Of a DNA stretch of 64,000 bases, positions 1 through 9,864 are shown piece by piece. This stretch comes from Pseudomonadota bacterium. GTDB lineage: Bacteria > Desulfobacterota > Desulfobulbia > Desulfobulbales > Desulfocapsaceae. Both the position numbers and the translations under genes were made by a program. How positions within the stretch are numbered: the first letter of the stretch is position 1; every line of letters begins with the position of its first letter. Where the stretch lies: the NCBI GenBank assembly GCA_018817385.1, contig JAHIUA010000087.1:124001-188000 (forward strand), in the 5' to 3' direction. The notes under the pieces were generated by a model, which made no database searches, had not been told where the DNA came from, and saw nothing but the letters and a program-made list of their open reading frames with translations.

Positions 1-143
1 ATGGCCCTGTATTCACGAGCAGACATGGCTGGCAATAGTTTGCTTTCCTTGTTATTTCTGCGCTCCCAAAAGTAATTTGCAAATTCTGGGAGATAAGGAT
101 TAGCGGCTATTTTGATTTTATTAAATTTCTTATTTCCATAACA

Positions 144-1496
144 CTAAGCCTTCTCTTTCCCTGAGCACAACGCAAACTGAGATTCCAGCGTTTCGCGCAC
201 CTCCGACAGCCGCCTTTCGATCCGCGCACGATCATGGCTGGATTCGATGCAGCGATCGGCCAGTTCGGCAATACACTGTAACTGTTCGTAGAGTGCTCGT
301 AAGTGGCTGGGCATGATCGTCAGACTGCCGATGGTATCAAGAGCGCCGAGCAGGCGCGCCAGAATAGCAACATTCGCTTCGGCGCTACCCCGAATCTGAT
401 CGAAGGCCTCGGCCAATAAACCCTCAAAGCTCGGAACAATCGCCACCACACGCAGCGTTTCTCCATCGTAACGATACAATGGCGGGAATTGTCGACTGGC
501 CAATCGGGCCAGAATCGATGTCAGATAGTCCACGCACATCACCGCCGTTGAGGTGTCATTGACCCCAGGAGAAAGTGCCTTGATGGCCATATCTACAATC
601 TGCCTGATGCCGAAAGCCGGGTCCTGTTGAACTGTGCGATGGCGGCCAATACTGTAGGCAGCATTAAGCGCATCAATTGCCTTCTGGTCCGGTGGGTAAG
701 TCAGGGCGAGTGATACCAGGGGTGTATCTTGCACAACGAACGCGCCGATGCCGTGTTCCATACGCACGATGGTTCTGTTGTCCTCCGCCAGACGCAGCAG
801 CGCACTGTTATTCACGCTTTCAATGTAACCGCTTACTGCGGCCGGCACTGGATACCAGGTTCTCTCATCCAGTGGCTCGAGCACCTGGTTCCGTCCTTCA
901 TCTTCATCAGGCCCCTGATCCAGTTTTTCTGGCAGTAGCCGATCAATAGAGGCGTTAGTCTCCTGTGCGACCGAGGCGATGATGTTGGATGCCTGGATCG
1001 ACGAGGCAATATGATGAATGAAATAGATAAGGACACCCACGCCACCGAGCGACATTACGAATGCAAAGAATACCGCCAGATTCGGCACGAACTCGTCTAC
1101 ACCACTACTGCCACGAATGGTGCGCAGCACGATCAGGCAATAAGCGAAAATGCTGGCGAACACCCCCAGCGTCGCTTGCGTGACGCGGCTGCGCATGAAG
1201 CTCCTCAGAATGCGAGAGGTGTACTGGCCCGACGCCAGCACCAGTGCCAGCAGGGTCATGGAGAAGGTTATGCCCATAACCGTCATCATCGAACCGGCCA
1301 ACGTGGACAACATCTGGCGCGCGCCTTCCGCACCCACCCCAAACAAGCGTGGCCACTGGTTCAGCCATCGGTGGAAGCCGGCAGAGTCTACTTCGATCAA
1401 CACGAACGCGAAGGTAATGCTGTCCGTGACCATCAGCGAAGGCATAAACCAGAAGCTCGATCGCAGATTGCCCCAAAAATGTCTTAACTTATTCAT
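144..1496 (-). CDS. DUF2254 family predicted membrane protein
   Basis: ORF with N-terminal TM segments and a long conserved soluble part (SPGVNDTSTA, IVPSFEGLLAEAFDQIR). Start chosen at internal MNKLRHFWGNLRSSFW. Confidence 0.8.
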   Translation of the reverse strand: MNKLRHFWGNLRSSFWFMPSLMVTDSITFAFVLIEVDSAGFHRWLNQWPRLFGVGAEGARQMLSTLAGSMMTVMGITFSMTLLALVLASGQYTSRILRSFMRSRVTQATLGVFASIFAYCLIVLRTIRGSSGVDEFVPNLAVFFAFVMSLGGVGVLIYFIHHIASSIQASNIIASVAQETNASIDRLLPEKLDQGPDEDEGRNQVLEPLDERTWYPVPAAVSGYIESVNNSALLRLAEDNRTIVRMEHGIGAFVVQDTPLVSLALTYPPDQKAIDALNAAYSIGRHRTVQQDPAFGIRQIVDMAIKALSPGVNDTSTAVMCVDYLTSILARLASRQFPPLYRYDGETLRVVAIVPSFEGLLAEAFDQIRGSAEANVAILARLLGALDTIGSLTIMPSHLRALYEQLQCIAELADRCIESSHDRARIERRLSEVRETLESQFALCSGKEKA

Positions 1497-1727
1497 GCGT
1501 CCATTTCCAATTGAGAATTTCCGGCATGTTTTCGCCGTGTTTATCGATGTAGGCTTTGGGGCCGGGAAGCATGTCACGCAACAACTGTTTAGCGTCGTAA
1601 GGGGCGCAAGGCCGCAGACTCGGCACCCGGTCGATGACATCAGCGACCCCTTTAATTTTTTTTCAGCGGGAAGATTTTGGCCACTGAAATATTTGTCAGA
1701 TTGATTTTCTTGTCAGCTGTTATTGAG

Positions 1728-1979
1728 TTAAGCCTTCTTAACAATACTAATTATATATAACAAAATAACAGCGCCAACAGTGGCTGTAATAATAGAGCCT
1801 ATTAACCCGCTTGCTGTGAGGCCTAGCAAACTGAAAACAAAGCCACCCAATACAGCACCAACTATTCCCACAAGAATATTACCTACGACGCCAAATCCTC
1901 TTCCTTTCATTATGTTGCCAGCAAGCCACCCAGCTAGCGCGCCAATTGCTAAAAAAATTATTAAGCTATTGATATCCAT
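1728..1979 (-). CDS. GlsB/YeaQ/YmgE family stress-response membrane protein
   Basis: 83 aa, Gly-rich small TM protein (GALAGWLAGNIMKGRGFGVVGNILVGIVGAVLGG). Confidence 0.88.
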   Translation of the reverse strand: MDINSLIIFLAIGALAGWLAGNIMKGRGFGVVGNILVGIVGAVLGGFVFSLLGLTASGLIGSIITATVGAVILLYIISIVKKA

Positions 1980-1991
1980 GATACCTCCAGT

Positions 1992-2207
1992 TTAATTTTT
2001 TGTGAAAAGGTATATGCCAACAACAAAACTGACAGCACCAGTACTGTAGAAAGCCATTACCTTATTTGTATCTGAACCTGTAACCGCTTGTGTAATTTGT
2101 GAACCAACAGAACCAGACAACTGATAGCCCCATAATGTGAGACCAAGTCCTATAACCGCAAGGGTAATACCAATAACTTTCTTTGTAGTTACTGAATCCA
2201 TTGCCAT
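1992..2207 (-). CDS. DUF3185-like small membrane protein
   Basis: MAMDSVTTKKVIGITLAVIGLGLTLWGYQLSGSVGSQITQAVTGSDTNKVM; start chosen inside the longer ORF. Confidence 0.75.
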   Translation of the reverse strand: MAMDSVTTKKVIGITLAVIGLGLTLWGYQLSGSVGSQITQAVTGSDTNKVMAFYSTGAVSFVVGIYLFTKN

Positions 2208-2259
2208 GTTGAATTCCCGTAGTTGAAAGAGATGAAATGCTTTTAGTATTACAGGTAAC

Positions 2260-2440
2260 GGGCACTGTTGAGCCGCGAGCATCGCAGATGTCCGAGCAAG
2301 CTTGCCTGCGGAGACATCGAGAAGCGGAGTCGGCTCGAACGCGTTGGATAGGTGGAGCGAGTAGCGTGAGACTATCCAACACGTTCGAAGCACTCAACAG
2401 CGCCCGATAGGATCGACTGCGAAGCGGTCGCTCCTATCGG
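2260..2440. repeat. Cluster of nested REP-like palindromes (cruciform-forming)
   Basis: GGGCACTGTTGAG (2260-2272) pairs with CTCAACAGCGCCC (2393-2405). Inside are GAGCCG..CGGCTC, GATGTC..GACATC and CGAACGCGTTGGATAG..CTATCCAACACGTTCG. A further hairpin CCGATAGGA..TCCTATCGG lies at 2404-2440. Confidence 0.8.
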
Positions 2441-2644
2441 TACGATAACCTCTCCCAAGGGGAACCAGTACTTGGCCGAAGCTGGTAAACACGAAAGCAG
2501 GCAAAACCAGAGAGCGGACGTGCTTGGGGTCAGCGTTTATTGGCTTGTTGAACGAAGCCGCTGTCGCGGCGGGGAAAAAACAAAATAGTGTATGACTCCT
2601 GAATGTATCCAATTCTGGGAGCTTACAATAAAAAGGAGTATACC

Positions 2645-3270
2645 ATGAAAAAGACAGAAGTAAAATGATTCGCTACCTTGTATTCGCGCCATTTGCAACT
2701 GCTCAAATTACAAGGGAAAAGTGATTCTCCTCTTGATGCATATTCCCGTGCGGTCCGCAGGGTTAGAGATCACTTTGACCAAACTCCCGAGAAATTAACT
2801 AAGGATGATTTGTAGAACTATTTTTCTGAGCAGGTTGAATCCCATTCGTGGAGCACTGTCAAATTAGATCGTCTTGGACTTCAGTTCTTCTGGAAGTTTT
2901 TTTTGAAAAAAGAATGGCAATGGGTAGAGATAGTAAAGTCTCCCAAGGTCCAATCTATTGCAGACATTTTTACTCCTACTGAGGTAGAAGGCTTGTAAAT
3001 GCAACTAAGAAATTGGGTTGTCGTGTTTTCCTGCTTGCAACCTATTCCATGGGACTTCGCTTGGCCGAAGCCTTATCTCTTCAAGTAGGTGACATTGATG
3101 CTGAGCGAAAGCTTGTGCATATACGTCGCGGTAAAGGTCACAACGCTCCGTTCTTTGATCCAACTGATATTGCGGGTGATACTCCCACAAATCACAGCCA
3201 CGCCAAGACCAGCTTTCAAGTATGCTTGTTGTCAGGCTGCTATGGTTGTCATGGTATTCAGACGAAATAG
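2645..3270 (+). pseudogene. Degenerate tyrosine recombinase/integrase
   Basis: Interrupted reading: MKKTEVK*FATLYSRHLQLLKLQGKSDSPLDAYSRAVRRVRDHFDQTPEKLTKDDL*NYFSEQVESHSW...; after a frameshift LGCRVFLLATYSMGLRLAEALSLQVGDIDAERKLVHIRRGKGH. The catalytic C-terminus is missing. Confidence 0.75.
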
Positions 3271-3473
3271 AGGGAAACCGGGGTAGTTTTTTTCTCTGGC
3301 CAAGGCTCATCTTTCCTTAAAACAGGAGGAAGCTCACTTTATGATATCGCACCATTTTTTTGCCTGACCCAGGCAAAAGCACAGGTGCGTCCTGACATCC
3401 CAGCACTTTTTCACAAGTCACCTTTACAGCCACTTCCTAAAAAATATAATTCCTTATAAGTAGCCACGGGCTT

Positions 3474-3535
3474 GTCCAACCCAGGATAAGATTATGGTTC
3501 GCTCCGCTCTCACAATCTATCCTTATTCGTTATGC
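3474..3535 (-). other. attC-like integron cassette recombination site
   Basis: Plus strand: GTCCAAC, imperfect palindrome (GGATAAGATTATGG..CACAATCTATCC), GTTATGC. The stop codon of the 3530-3997 gene lies within the core, as is typical of cassettes. Confidence 0.5.
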
Positions 3536-3997
3536 GTTTTCTTTCTCTGTTTTTTCTATTGTTGCACTTAACTTTTGATATAGACCGAGTGCCACAATTA
3601 AAATAGCTGATACCATAATGAGTAAAGCCGGATACAGCAGGAGGGTGAGATCATTCGTTCCTGCTTTAAATATATAAACCAATCCTTCGATGCTCACTGC
3701 GATAGTGATAATTACAATTATTTTTGTAATTGTTCTTCTTGCTTCTTCCGGATCACGAAGCTCTTTATTCAAAAATACTTCTTCTTCCATCATATACTGT
3801 GCAACATCAATAATGGCTGCAGATATAATTATTGCACCTACAGACTGAAGCATTAGTGGAATAAACTCAGTTTCTACCCCAATGCTGGAAATGACGTCAT
3901 AAACAGACCATCCCATAATTATGAGGGACAGAACCATAAGAATTATAGCGGCGAGCAGATGAACTCCAGAAAATATAATATTAAACAATTTTTCCAT
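3530..3997 (-). CDS. Hypothetical multi-TM membrane protein
   Basis: 155 aa with four predicted hydrophobic segments. Confidence 0.7.
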   Translation of the reverse strand: MEKLFNIIFSGVHLLAAIILMVLSLIIMGWSVYDVISSIGVETEFIPLMLQSVGAIIISAAIIDVAQYMMEEEVFLNKELRDPEEARRTITKIIVIITIAVSIEGLVYIFKAGTNDLTLLLYPALLIMVSAILIVALGLYQKLSATIEKTEKENA

Positions 3998-4226
3998 GAT
4001 TTGACCTTTATAAATTTTTCACTTAATGAGACCCCGTCTGGCATCTATGAAATATGAATAATGATCAAGATCACTGCGCTGCCAATGAACCTGCCACGTC
4101 AGCGCCACCGTGCTTCCCAGCGGCAAGTGAACCGCCTGGTTCGGCGATACCCAATATTGCTAAATATCATAGGGGATTTTTCAATATTTCATATTCTGAT
4201 TCTCTTAAGCTTTTGGCAAGGTTTGT

Positions 4227-4448
4227 TTACTCAGAATCCTTGGATCTTATTCGTTCAAACTCTTGCTTATTGGGCAGGCTAGGATCACCCCAATTGCATT
4301 TGCTATCATTTGAGTTTGTACTAAAGGCTGAGATCAGTTTTCTAAGATTGCATGATTTGCATTGAGGACAGCAGATTTTTTCTTGCACCTTTGTTAATTC
4401 TTCAAATTTATTACTACAATCTTTACACTCAAATTCAAAAATCGGCAT
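4227..4448 (-). CDS. FmdB-family zinc ribbon protein
   Basis: MPIFEFECKDCSNKFEELTKVQEKICCPQCKSCNLRKLISAFS: CxxC..CxxC ribbon typical of FmdB. Confidence 0.85.
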   Translation of the reverse strand: MPIFEFECKDCSNKFEELTKVQEKICCPQCKSCNLRKLISAFSTNSNDSKCNWGDPSLPNKQEFERIRSKDSE

Positions 4449-4754
4449 GGGCTATTCCTTTTAGTATTATTCAAGCGGATTGATTGTTTTGATCTTGGGG
4501 GGATTCCGCCGCCGAACGAGTCTGTAGAAAAAGTTCTTTTTGTTAATTTTATGGCTTGTAACTATCTGATATTTCGTTGTGGGGAATCTCCAACCTATGC
4601 AAAAGCAGGTTTTTTTACAGGTTCAACGAAAAGATCATCGGCGCGGGTTTTTCGTCCGTTGAAGCGCCATGTTCGGCAATTTGTGCCGTTTGATAAAAGA
4701 TATGTGAGCTTACATAAATCTGGCACCATATTTACTCATTATTGATATACTGAA

Positions 4755-6158
4755 CTAAAAGTATTCTGCAAATCCTGTGGCGGGAAGTTCCTTTTTCGAA
4801 ACATCAAAAAGTTCTTCTGTATCCATCGCATTGTCTGGTAGGCGACCTTCCATCATTTCACAAAAACTTTCCCTTTCTTTTGTCTCAATCTGGATGGAGC
4901 CACTGCCTGTATCTTTCACTACAAAGATGTGTTTCAACCCGGAAATTGTAATCTCAATTCCATCCTCTAATGGCTTTTCATTGATTGTTGCTGCCTTGTA
5001 ATCCACAAAAACCGGTTCCTCACCAAGTTGTATTTGAAGGAGCGAGTTTTTTGTAAGAAATATCTGCTTCTGATCTTGTGAAATCCGCCATCCATTTCCT
5101 TCAGGAGACAACTGGATCAGCTGGTTTCCCAGTGCGTTAAGCGGCATGGAAATTCCTTGTAGACTAAGGTTGCGAATAAAACCATTTTGATTGACTTCTT
5201 CCTGCTCATTAAAAACAAAAGCCGCCGCTTTTTTGCGGAAGGCGGATTTTTGGTAATGGCTTTTGTAATGGAATGAACAATAATTCACTGCTAATCTCAG
5301 CTCTTGTTGAAAAACAAAGTTGATGATTTTTAGTGCCGTTAATTCCGATTCCAGAACCGTGATTTTCTCGCCATGTAAAAAAGTATAATTCCGATTGAAT
5401 AGATTTTTAAAATTATAGGGCGTAAGCCTCATTTGGTGGAGATTGAGAAAATTTACGCCAAGGCTGTCGAGTTCGATAACCATGTTTTTTAACTGTGTGA
5501 TGTCTTCTGGAATTGCAGGTATCTCAACGGTTACGTTTGGGATTTTACCCAAGGCAAGCTTCAAGTTTTTGGTGTTATACTCTGTGGCAGTAAGGTCGAA
5601 GCGGATTTCATCCAAACCGGCTGCAGCTAATTTTATTGCTTTTTTTTCATCTAAAAGTGTTCCGTTGGTGTACATCCAAATATAAACCGAATCGCCCAGT
5701 TCTTTTTTTATTTTAGACAGAAAATGAAGGGTAGTGCCGAAAGTAAGCAACGGCTCCCCGCCACTCAGCCCAATGCCTTTAAATCCGAACCTTTTAATGT
5801 ATTCAATGTAATTTTCAGGTTTGTCGAAAGTAATGCCTTGGGTCTCAGGAGTTGATGTATCTACCTGGGACGTCGGGCAATAAAAACACCTGCAGTTGCA
5901 TCGGTTATTCACGAAAAGGCATGACCAATGACCTTCTCCACAAAGCCTGCACCCCGGAGAAACAGTGTGTGCAAATGGTTTTGTTCCATTACAAAGGTAA
6001 CCAGCCTTGCCTTCGATTTCGGAGATGAGACGAGAACGTTCTTTATCGGCCTCAATCAAACGGTAATAGGATGGTTTTTTGAGTTGATCATAGTAAATAC
6101 CGTATTCTTTTCGATTTGCTGCGATTTGATTTTTTTGATAGTTTATGAGTGCTTTCAA
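4755..6158 (-). CDS. Radical SAM protein of uncertain function
   Basis: CNCRCFYC (CX3CX2C), GLSGGEPLLTF; preceded by an extra cysteine motif GCRLCGEGHWSC. Confidence 0.85.
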   Translation of the reverse strand: MKALINYQKNQIAANRKEYGIYYDQLKKPSYYRLIEADKERSRLISEIEGKAGYLCNGTKPFAHTVSPGCRLCGEGHWSCLFVNNRCNCRCFYCPTSQVDTSTPETQGITFDKPENYIEYIKRFGFKGIGLSGGEPLLTFGTTLHFLSKIKKELGDSVYIWMYTNGTLLDEKKAIKLAAAGLDEIRFDLTATEYNTKNLKLALGKIPNVTVEIPAIPEDITQLKNMVIELDSLGVNFLNLHQMRLTPYNFKNLFNRNYTFLHGEKITVLESELTALKIINFVFQQELRLAVNYCSFHYKSHYQKSAFRKKAAAFVFNEQEEVNQNGFIRNLSLQGISMPLNALGNQLIQLSPEGNGWRISQDQKQIFLTKNSLLQIQLGEEPVFVDYKAATINEKPLEDGIEITISGLKHIFVVKDTGSGSIQIETKERESFCEMMEGRLPDNAMDTEELFDVSKKELPATGFAEYF

Positions 6159-6259
6159 GCTGGTGTTTCCAATGGAAGATGATAGCTATTATTAGCAAAA
6201 TGCGTTGAATATATTTTCTTATCTTACTCAGGCCATTTTATTGCGTAGCCGAATGCCAC

Positions 6260-6320
6260 GCATAACCGACTGGCAATGGAGCGTAGCGGAATTGCCAGTC
6301 CGAGGTGCATGCGTTTGTTA
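6260..6320 (-). other. attC-like integron cassette recombination site
   Basis: Minus strand CTAACAAACGCATGCACCTCGGACTGGCAATTCCGCTACGCTCCATTGCCAGTCGGTTATGC: perfect 10-bp arms GACTGGCAAT/ATTGCCAGTC, start similar to VCR-type attC (TAACAAACGC), directly downstream of the 6326-6904 stop codon. Confidence 0.65.
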
Positions 6321-6325
6321 GAAGG

Positions 6326-6904
6326 TCATCTCTGTATGAGCTTTTCCCCCAGACGCTTTGCCTTTGCTGTTAAGGATGGCGAAATCTCTTTTGACTTCTT
6401 GGTTCCTGGTTTCGTTATCGTACCCACTATCTTGTACCCCCCATAGTATAGAACCTCTCTGACCGCTCGGATGGCTCCTCTGCTCTCAGGAAGAATGAAG
6501 TTGAAGGGCCACGGTGTCGTGCATGCCGTCACGACCACAGCACGCTTCCCTTTCTGCCTTGGAACCGGCATGCCATTAGGGCTTTCTCCCATAAATACTG
6601 GAACATTGCGGTCAAAAAGAAGTTTCATCGGTGCGCACATGTTCCCCCAGTGTGTCGGCGTACCGATAACCAAGGCATCAGCATCCCGAATTTTTTTACC
6701 TACTATGTGTGCATCATCTTCAGGCAAAATGCATGTTTCTTTCTCCCGGCAGGCCATACAGGTTTTGCAATATTTCATATTGAGTTTGCATACATCAATC
6801 CACTCGATTTCATGCTCGGCTGATAGTGGTTCTGTTAGAAATTTGAGGAGGGAAGCGACCGTTCCACTTTGCCGAGGACTTCCGTTGAGCACCAATATTT
6901 TCAT
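6326..6904 (-). CDS. Flavodoxin/NADPH-dependent FMN reductase family (iron-sulfur flavoprotein-like)
   Basis: MKILVLNGSPRQSGTVASLL, CKTCMACREKETCILPEDD, GTPTHWGNMCAPMKLLFDR. Confidence 0.85.
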   Translation of the reverse strand: MKILVLNGSPRQSGTVASLLKFLTEPLSAEHEIEWIDVCKLNMKYCKTCMACREKETCILPEDDAHIVGKKIRDADALVIGTPTHWGNMCAPMKLLFDRNVPVFMGESPNGMPVPRQKGKRAVVVTACTTPWPFNFILPESRGAIRAVREVLYYGGYKIVGTITKPGTKKSKEISPSLTAKAKRLGEKLIQR

Positions 6905-7360
6905 CTTATATTCTTCCTTTTAACGTGGTTTGGGCCCCGTACGCCTCTCTCCTGGGAAAATTCCTGTTTTTCCCATTTTGACCTTGAATCGTTCCACATT
7001 TGCTGGAAGGTGTTAATGGTAGAAGACACTTCAGTTAATTGAGAGTTGTGTGGTCGGCATTCTTTTTAAGTATTTTTATTTCAGTAAGTTAAGGAATATC
7101 AAGGGCGTCTTGGAAAAGCAAGAAATCTTTTGTCTTTCCCTTGTTTGCTCTGATCCATATTCCAGGTTAGTCGGATTCCGCCTATCCTGGAATACTGGTT
7201 ATTTTTTTGGCTCAAATGATCAGTAATGGCCTCTTGCGACAAGTGATTGTTCTGGCCGTGAATGAGGACAAGCGGTTCTCTTATTGAGGTATTCTTCTGA
7301 ATGGTGTTAAAGAGGTCGAGAGCAAGGGTGCGGGCTTTTCTTTGAAAGAGAAAAGGAGGT

Positions 7361-8593
7361 TCACTGTTCGCTCTTTGGCAAAAACAAACTCAACATCGCA
7401 GCCGCGACTGTAAGCACACTTGCCAGCAAATAGGCCTGGGAAAAACTGCCACTCTTCTCGGCCAGGATTCCTGCCAGGGCCGGGCCGCTGATCTGGCCGA
7501 TGCCAAAGAGCAGGGTGATGGCAGCAAAGCCGGAGGCCGCCTTGAGGGGGCCCAGATAGTCGCTGTTGGCGGCGGCCACGATGGAGGGGACGCTCCAGGC
7601 GCAGAGGGCAAAGAGGGCGATGGAGAAATAGACGCTCCCTGGCAGTGGGTTGAGGGCCAGGAGGAGGTGGGAGACAGCCTGCAGGGTAAATACCAGGGCC
7701 AGGGTTCGGCCCCTGCCCAGGTGGTCGGAAAGGGAGCCGAAGAGGGGACCGGAAAAGATGCCCAGGAGGCCGAACCAGAACCAGAAACGTCCGGCCACCG
7801 CCTCGCTAAAGCTGTAGTCATTGATCAGGGTGGTGATGACAAAGGTCACGTAGATGACATAGGTGAAGCCAAAGAAAAAGTAGATGCTGCCCAGGTGGAG
7901 GAAGACGCGCTTGCCAGTTGTTTTTGCTTGTTTGCTGAGCAGGTCCGGCTGGTTATCTTCTTTTCTCTTTGGGCTTGTCTCGATATTCGTAAGTCCCAGG
8001 TCTTGCGGGCGGTTGCGAATGAGGAGGGCGCAGACGAGGCCGATTGCCAGGACCAGGCTGCCCAGAATGAGCCAGTTTGTCCGCCACCCCTGACCGTCGG
8101 CTGCCCAGTTGTTGATTGCCGGAACCAGCAGGCCGGTGAGCATGATGCCCAGGCCGCTGCCCGATACGACCAGGCCGGTTGCCCGACCGCGCATGGAGGA
8201 ACCGAACCAGTGGGAGATCAGGACCATGACCGGGACATTGGCAAGGCCGCTGCCGATGCCGGTGCAAAAGAAGGCGGTCAGTGCCAGCCAGAAGCCATTT
8301 GCCCCTCCTACTACAATCATCGAAGTGCCTACCAGGAATATTCCGCCGCTGATAACTGTACGGTAGCCCAGAAGTTTCACCATCCTGCTGCTGACGACCA
8401 CAGCCAGAAGGTAGCCGATGAAGTTGCCGGTGCCGATAAAGCCCATCCGACTGTAGCTGAGATTCAGGTCACTGCCCATTGAGGGCAGGATCATGCCCAG
8501 GGAAAAACGCCCCAGGCCCAGGACAGCAACGATGGCCAGGATCCCGGAGAAAACGATAATCCAGCCATAATGAAAGTTCTGCCGGCAGAGCAT
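7361..8593 (-). CDS. MFS transporter (YbfB/YjiJ-like)
   Basis: 410 aa, 12-TM MFS pattern; start overlaps the stop of the TolC-like gene. Confidence 0.85.
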   Translation of the reverse strand: MLCRQNFHYGWIIVFSGILAIVAVLGLGRFSLGMILPSMGSDLNLSYSRMGFIGTGNFIGYLLAVVVSSRMVKLLGYRTVISGGIFLVGTSMIVVGGANGFWLALTAFFCTGIGSGLANVPVMVLISHWFGSSMRGRATGLVVSGSGLGIMLTGLLVPAINNWAADGQGWRTNWLILGSLVLAIGLVCALLIRNRPQDLGLTNIETSPKRKEDNQPDLLSKQAKTTGKRVFLHLGSIYFFFGFTYVIYVTFVITTLINDYSFSEAVAGRFWFWFGLLGIFSGPLFGSLSDHLGRGRTLALVFTLQAVSHLLLALNPLPGSVYFSIALFALCAWSVPSIVAAANSDYLGPLKAASGFAAITLLFGIGQISGPALAGILAEKSGSFSQAYLLASVLTVAAAMLSLFLPKSEQ

Positions 8594-9864
8594 CAGGAGG
8601 AACTGCTCCGGTAGTGGAAACCCTCTACCATCCTGGTGATGCGAAAGGCATTTTCAAAGACTGTTCTGATGACGGACACCTCGTTGTAACGGGCCCGGGA
8701 GAGGTTGGTTACTGCATCCAGCAGATCGGATTCCCGCTGCAACCCTTCTTTGTACTTGAGCTGGGTGATACGCAGGTTTTCCTCGGCATGACGGATATCT
8801 TCTTTGGCCACCTCTACATTGGCCATGCTCACCCGGTAATCGATGAAGAGGTTGGCAAGATCTGTGCTCAGACTGTTTTTCAGCTCTGCCAGATCATACT
8901 GGATCTCGCGTACCGTGAGCTTGGCCTGAGAGATGCCAGACTCCCGCGAAAAGCCGTCAAAGAGATTCATGGAGAGGACCATCTGGGCTCGCAGTTCTTC
9001 GTCTGTGATCTCTCCCGCACCGTTGAGGAAATCGTCATCATAACGTGAATAACTGCCGATCATGTCCAGCCGGGGGTAATAGGCACTCTGTTCAGCCTTG
9101 ACCTGTACGGATGCAGATTCTGTCAGTCCTGCCAGGGCCAGGATTTCGGAGCGGCTGGTGAGCATTTTTTCTGTGCACGCCTCCATGTCCTCGACTTGGG
9201 GGAGGAGAGAAAATTCCTCAAATCCCAGATCGTCCAGGCGGACTGGACGGTTGATCTCGCGGCCCAGGAGCTGGATGCTCTTGTCCAGATCGGCCTGCCC
9301 TTTTTGCTCCGTGATGTTGGCGTTGTCCAGATCGACCTTGAACTTCAACAGTTCATTTTTGCCGATGAGTCCCACCTCCAGCCGTTGTTGTCCGTCCTGG
9401 TAGATGCGCTCCAGGGTTTTATAGGCATCCCGGGTCACGGTGAGATTTGCTCTCCGTTCATAGACGCTCAGATAGCGGAGGGCCACATTAAGCTGGATAT
9501 CCTGCTCAACCCCCTGCAGTCGATACCCTTCCACCTTCTCCAGAATCTGGGCAGACTCAATGGAGTAGCGATCCCGGAAGCCGGCAAAGAGGTTCATGGT
9601 GAGCGTGGAGTAGATGGAGCTGTTTTCCCGGTTTTCGAAGAGGGAGGGCTCATCCAGATTGTTTACCTCATAGCCGATGTTCAGAGAGGGGTAGTAGCCG
9701 CTTCTGGCCCGTTGGACCTCCTGGCCGCTCTTTTCCAGGCTGACCTGGTAGCGTTTGATGACCTCTCGGTTGCGGGTGGCACTCTCCTGCATCTCGGCAA
9801 GATCCAGGGCCATGGCCGATGGGGCCATAACGAGGAGGAGGAGAATGAGACTAAAGCGTTTCAT
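8593..9864 (-). CDS. TolC family outer membrane efflux protein
   Basis: Signal peptide MKRFSLILLLLVMAPSAMA, duplicated coiled-coil TolC architecture, in an RND operon. Confidence 0.88.
   Translation of the reverse strand: MKRFSLILLLLVMAPSAMALDLAEMQESATRNREVIKRYQVSLEKSGQEVQRARSGYYPSLNIGYEVNNLDEPSLFENRENSSIYSTLTMNLFAGFRDRYSIESAQILEKVEGYRLQGVEQDIQLNVALRYLSVYERRANLTVTRDAYKTLERIYQDGQQRLEVGLIGKNELLKFKVDLDNANITEQKGQADLDKSIQLLGREINRPVRLDDLGFEEFSLLPQVEDMEACTEKMLTSRSEILALAGLTESASVQVKAEQSAYYPRLDMIGSYSRYDDDFLNGAGEITDEELRAQMVLSMNLFDGFSRESGISQAKLTVREIQYDLAELKNSLSTDLANLFIDYRVSMANVEVAKEDIRHAEENLRITQLKYKEGLQRESDLLDAVTNLSRARYNEVSVIRTVFENAFRITRMVEGFHYRSSSS

Noticed and set aside
1700-1735. GTTAAGC at the end of the GlsB gene as a third attC core
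   Set aside because: Core-like heptamer only; no palindromic arms were found.
2645-2820. In-frame UGA in the integrase as a possible Sec codon
   Set aside because: UAG and UAA stops and a frameshift follow; the gene is a pseudogene.
7667-8482. 271-aa plus-strand ORF opposite the MFS gene
   Set aside because: Antisense shadow ORF with no recognisable family.
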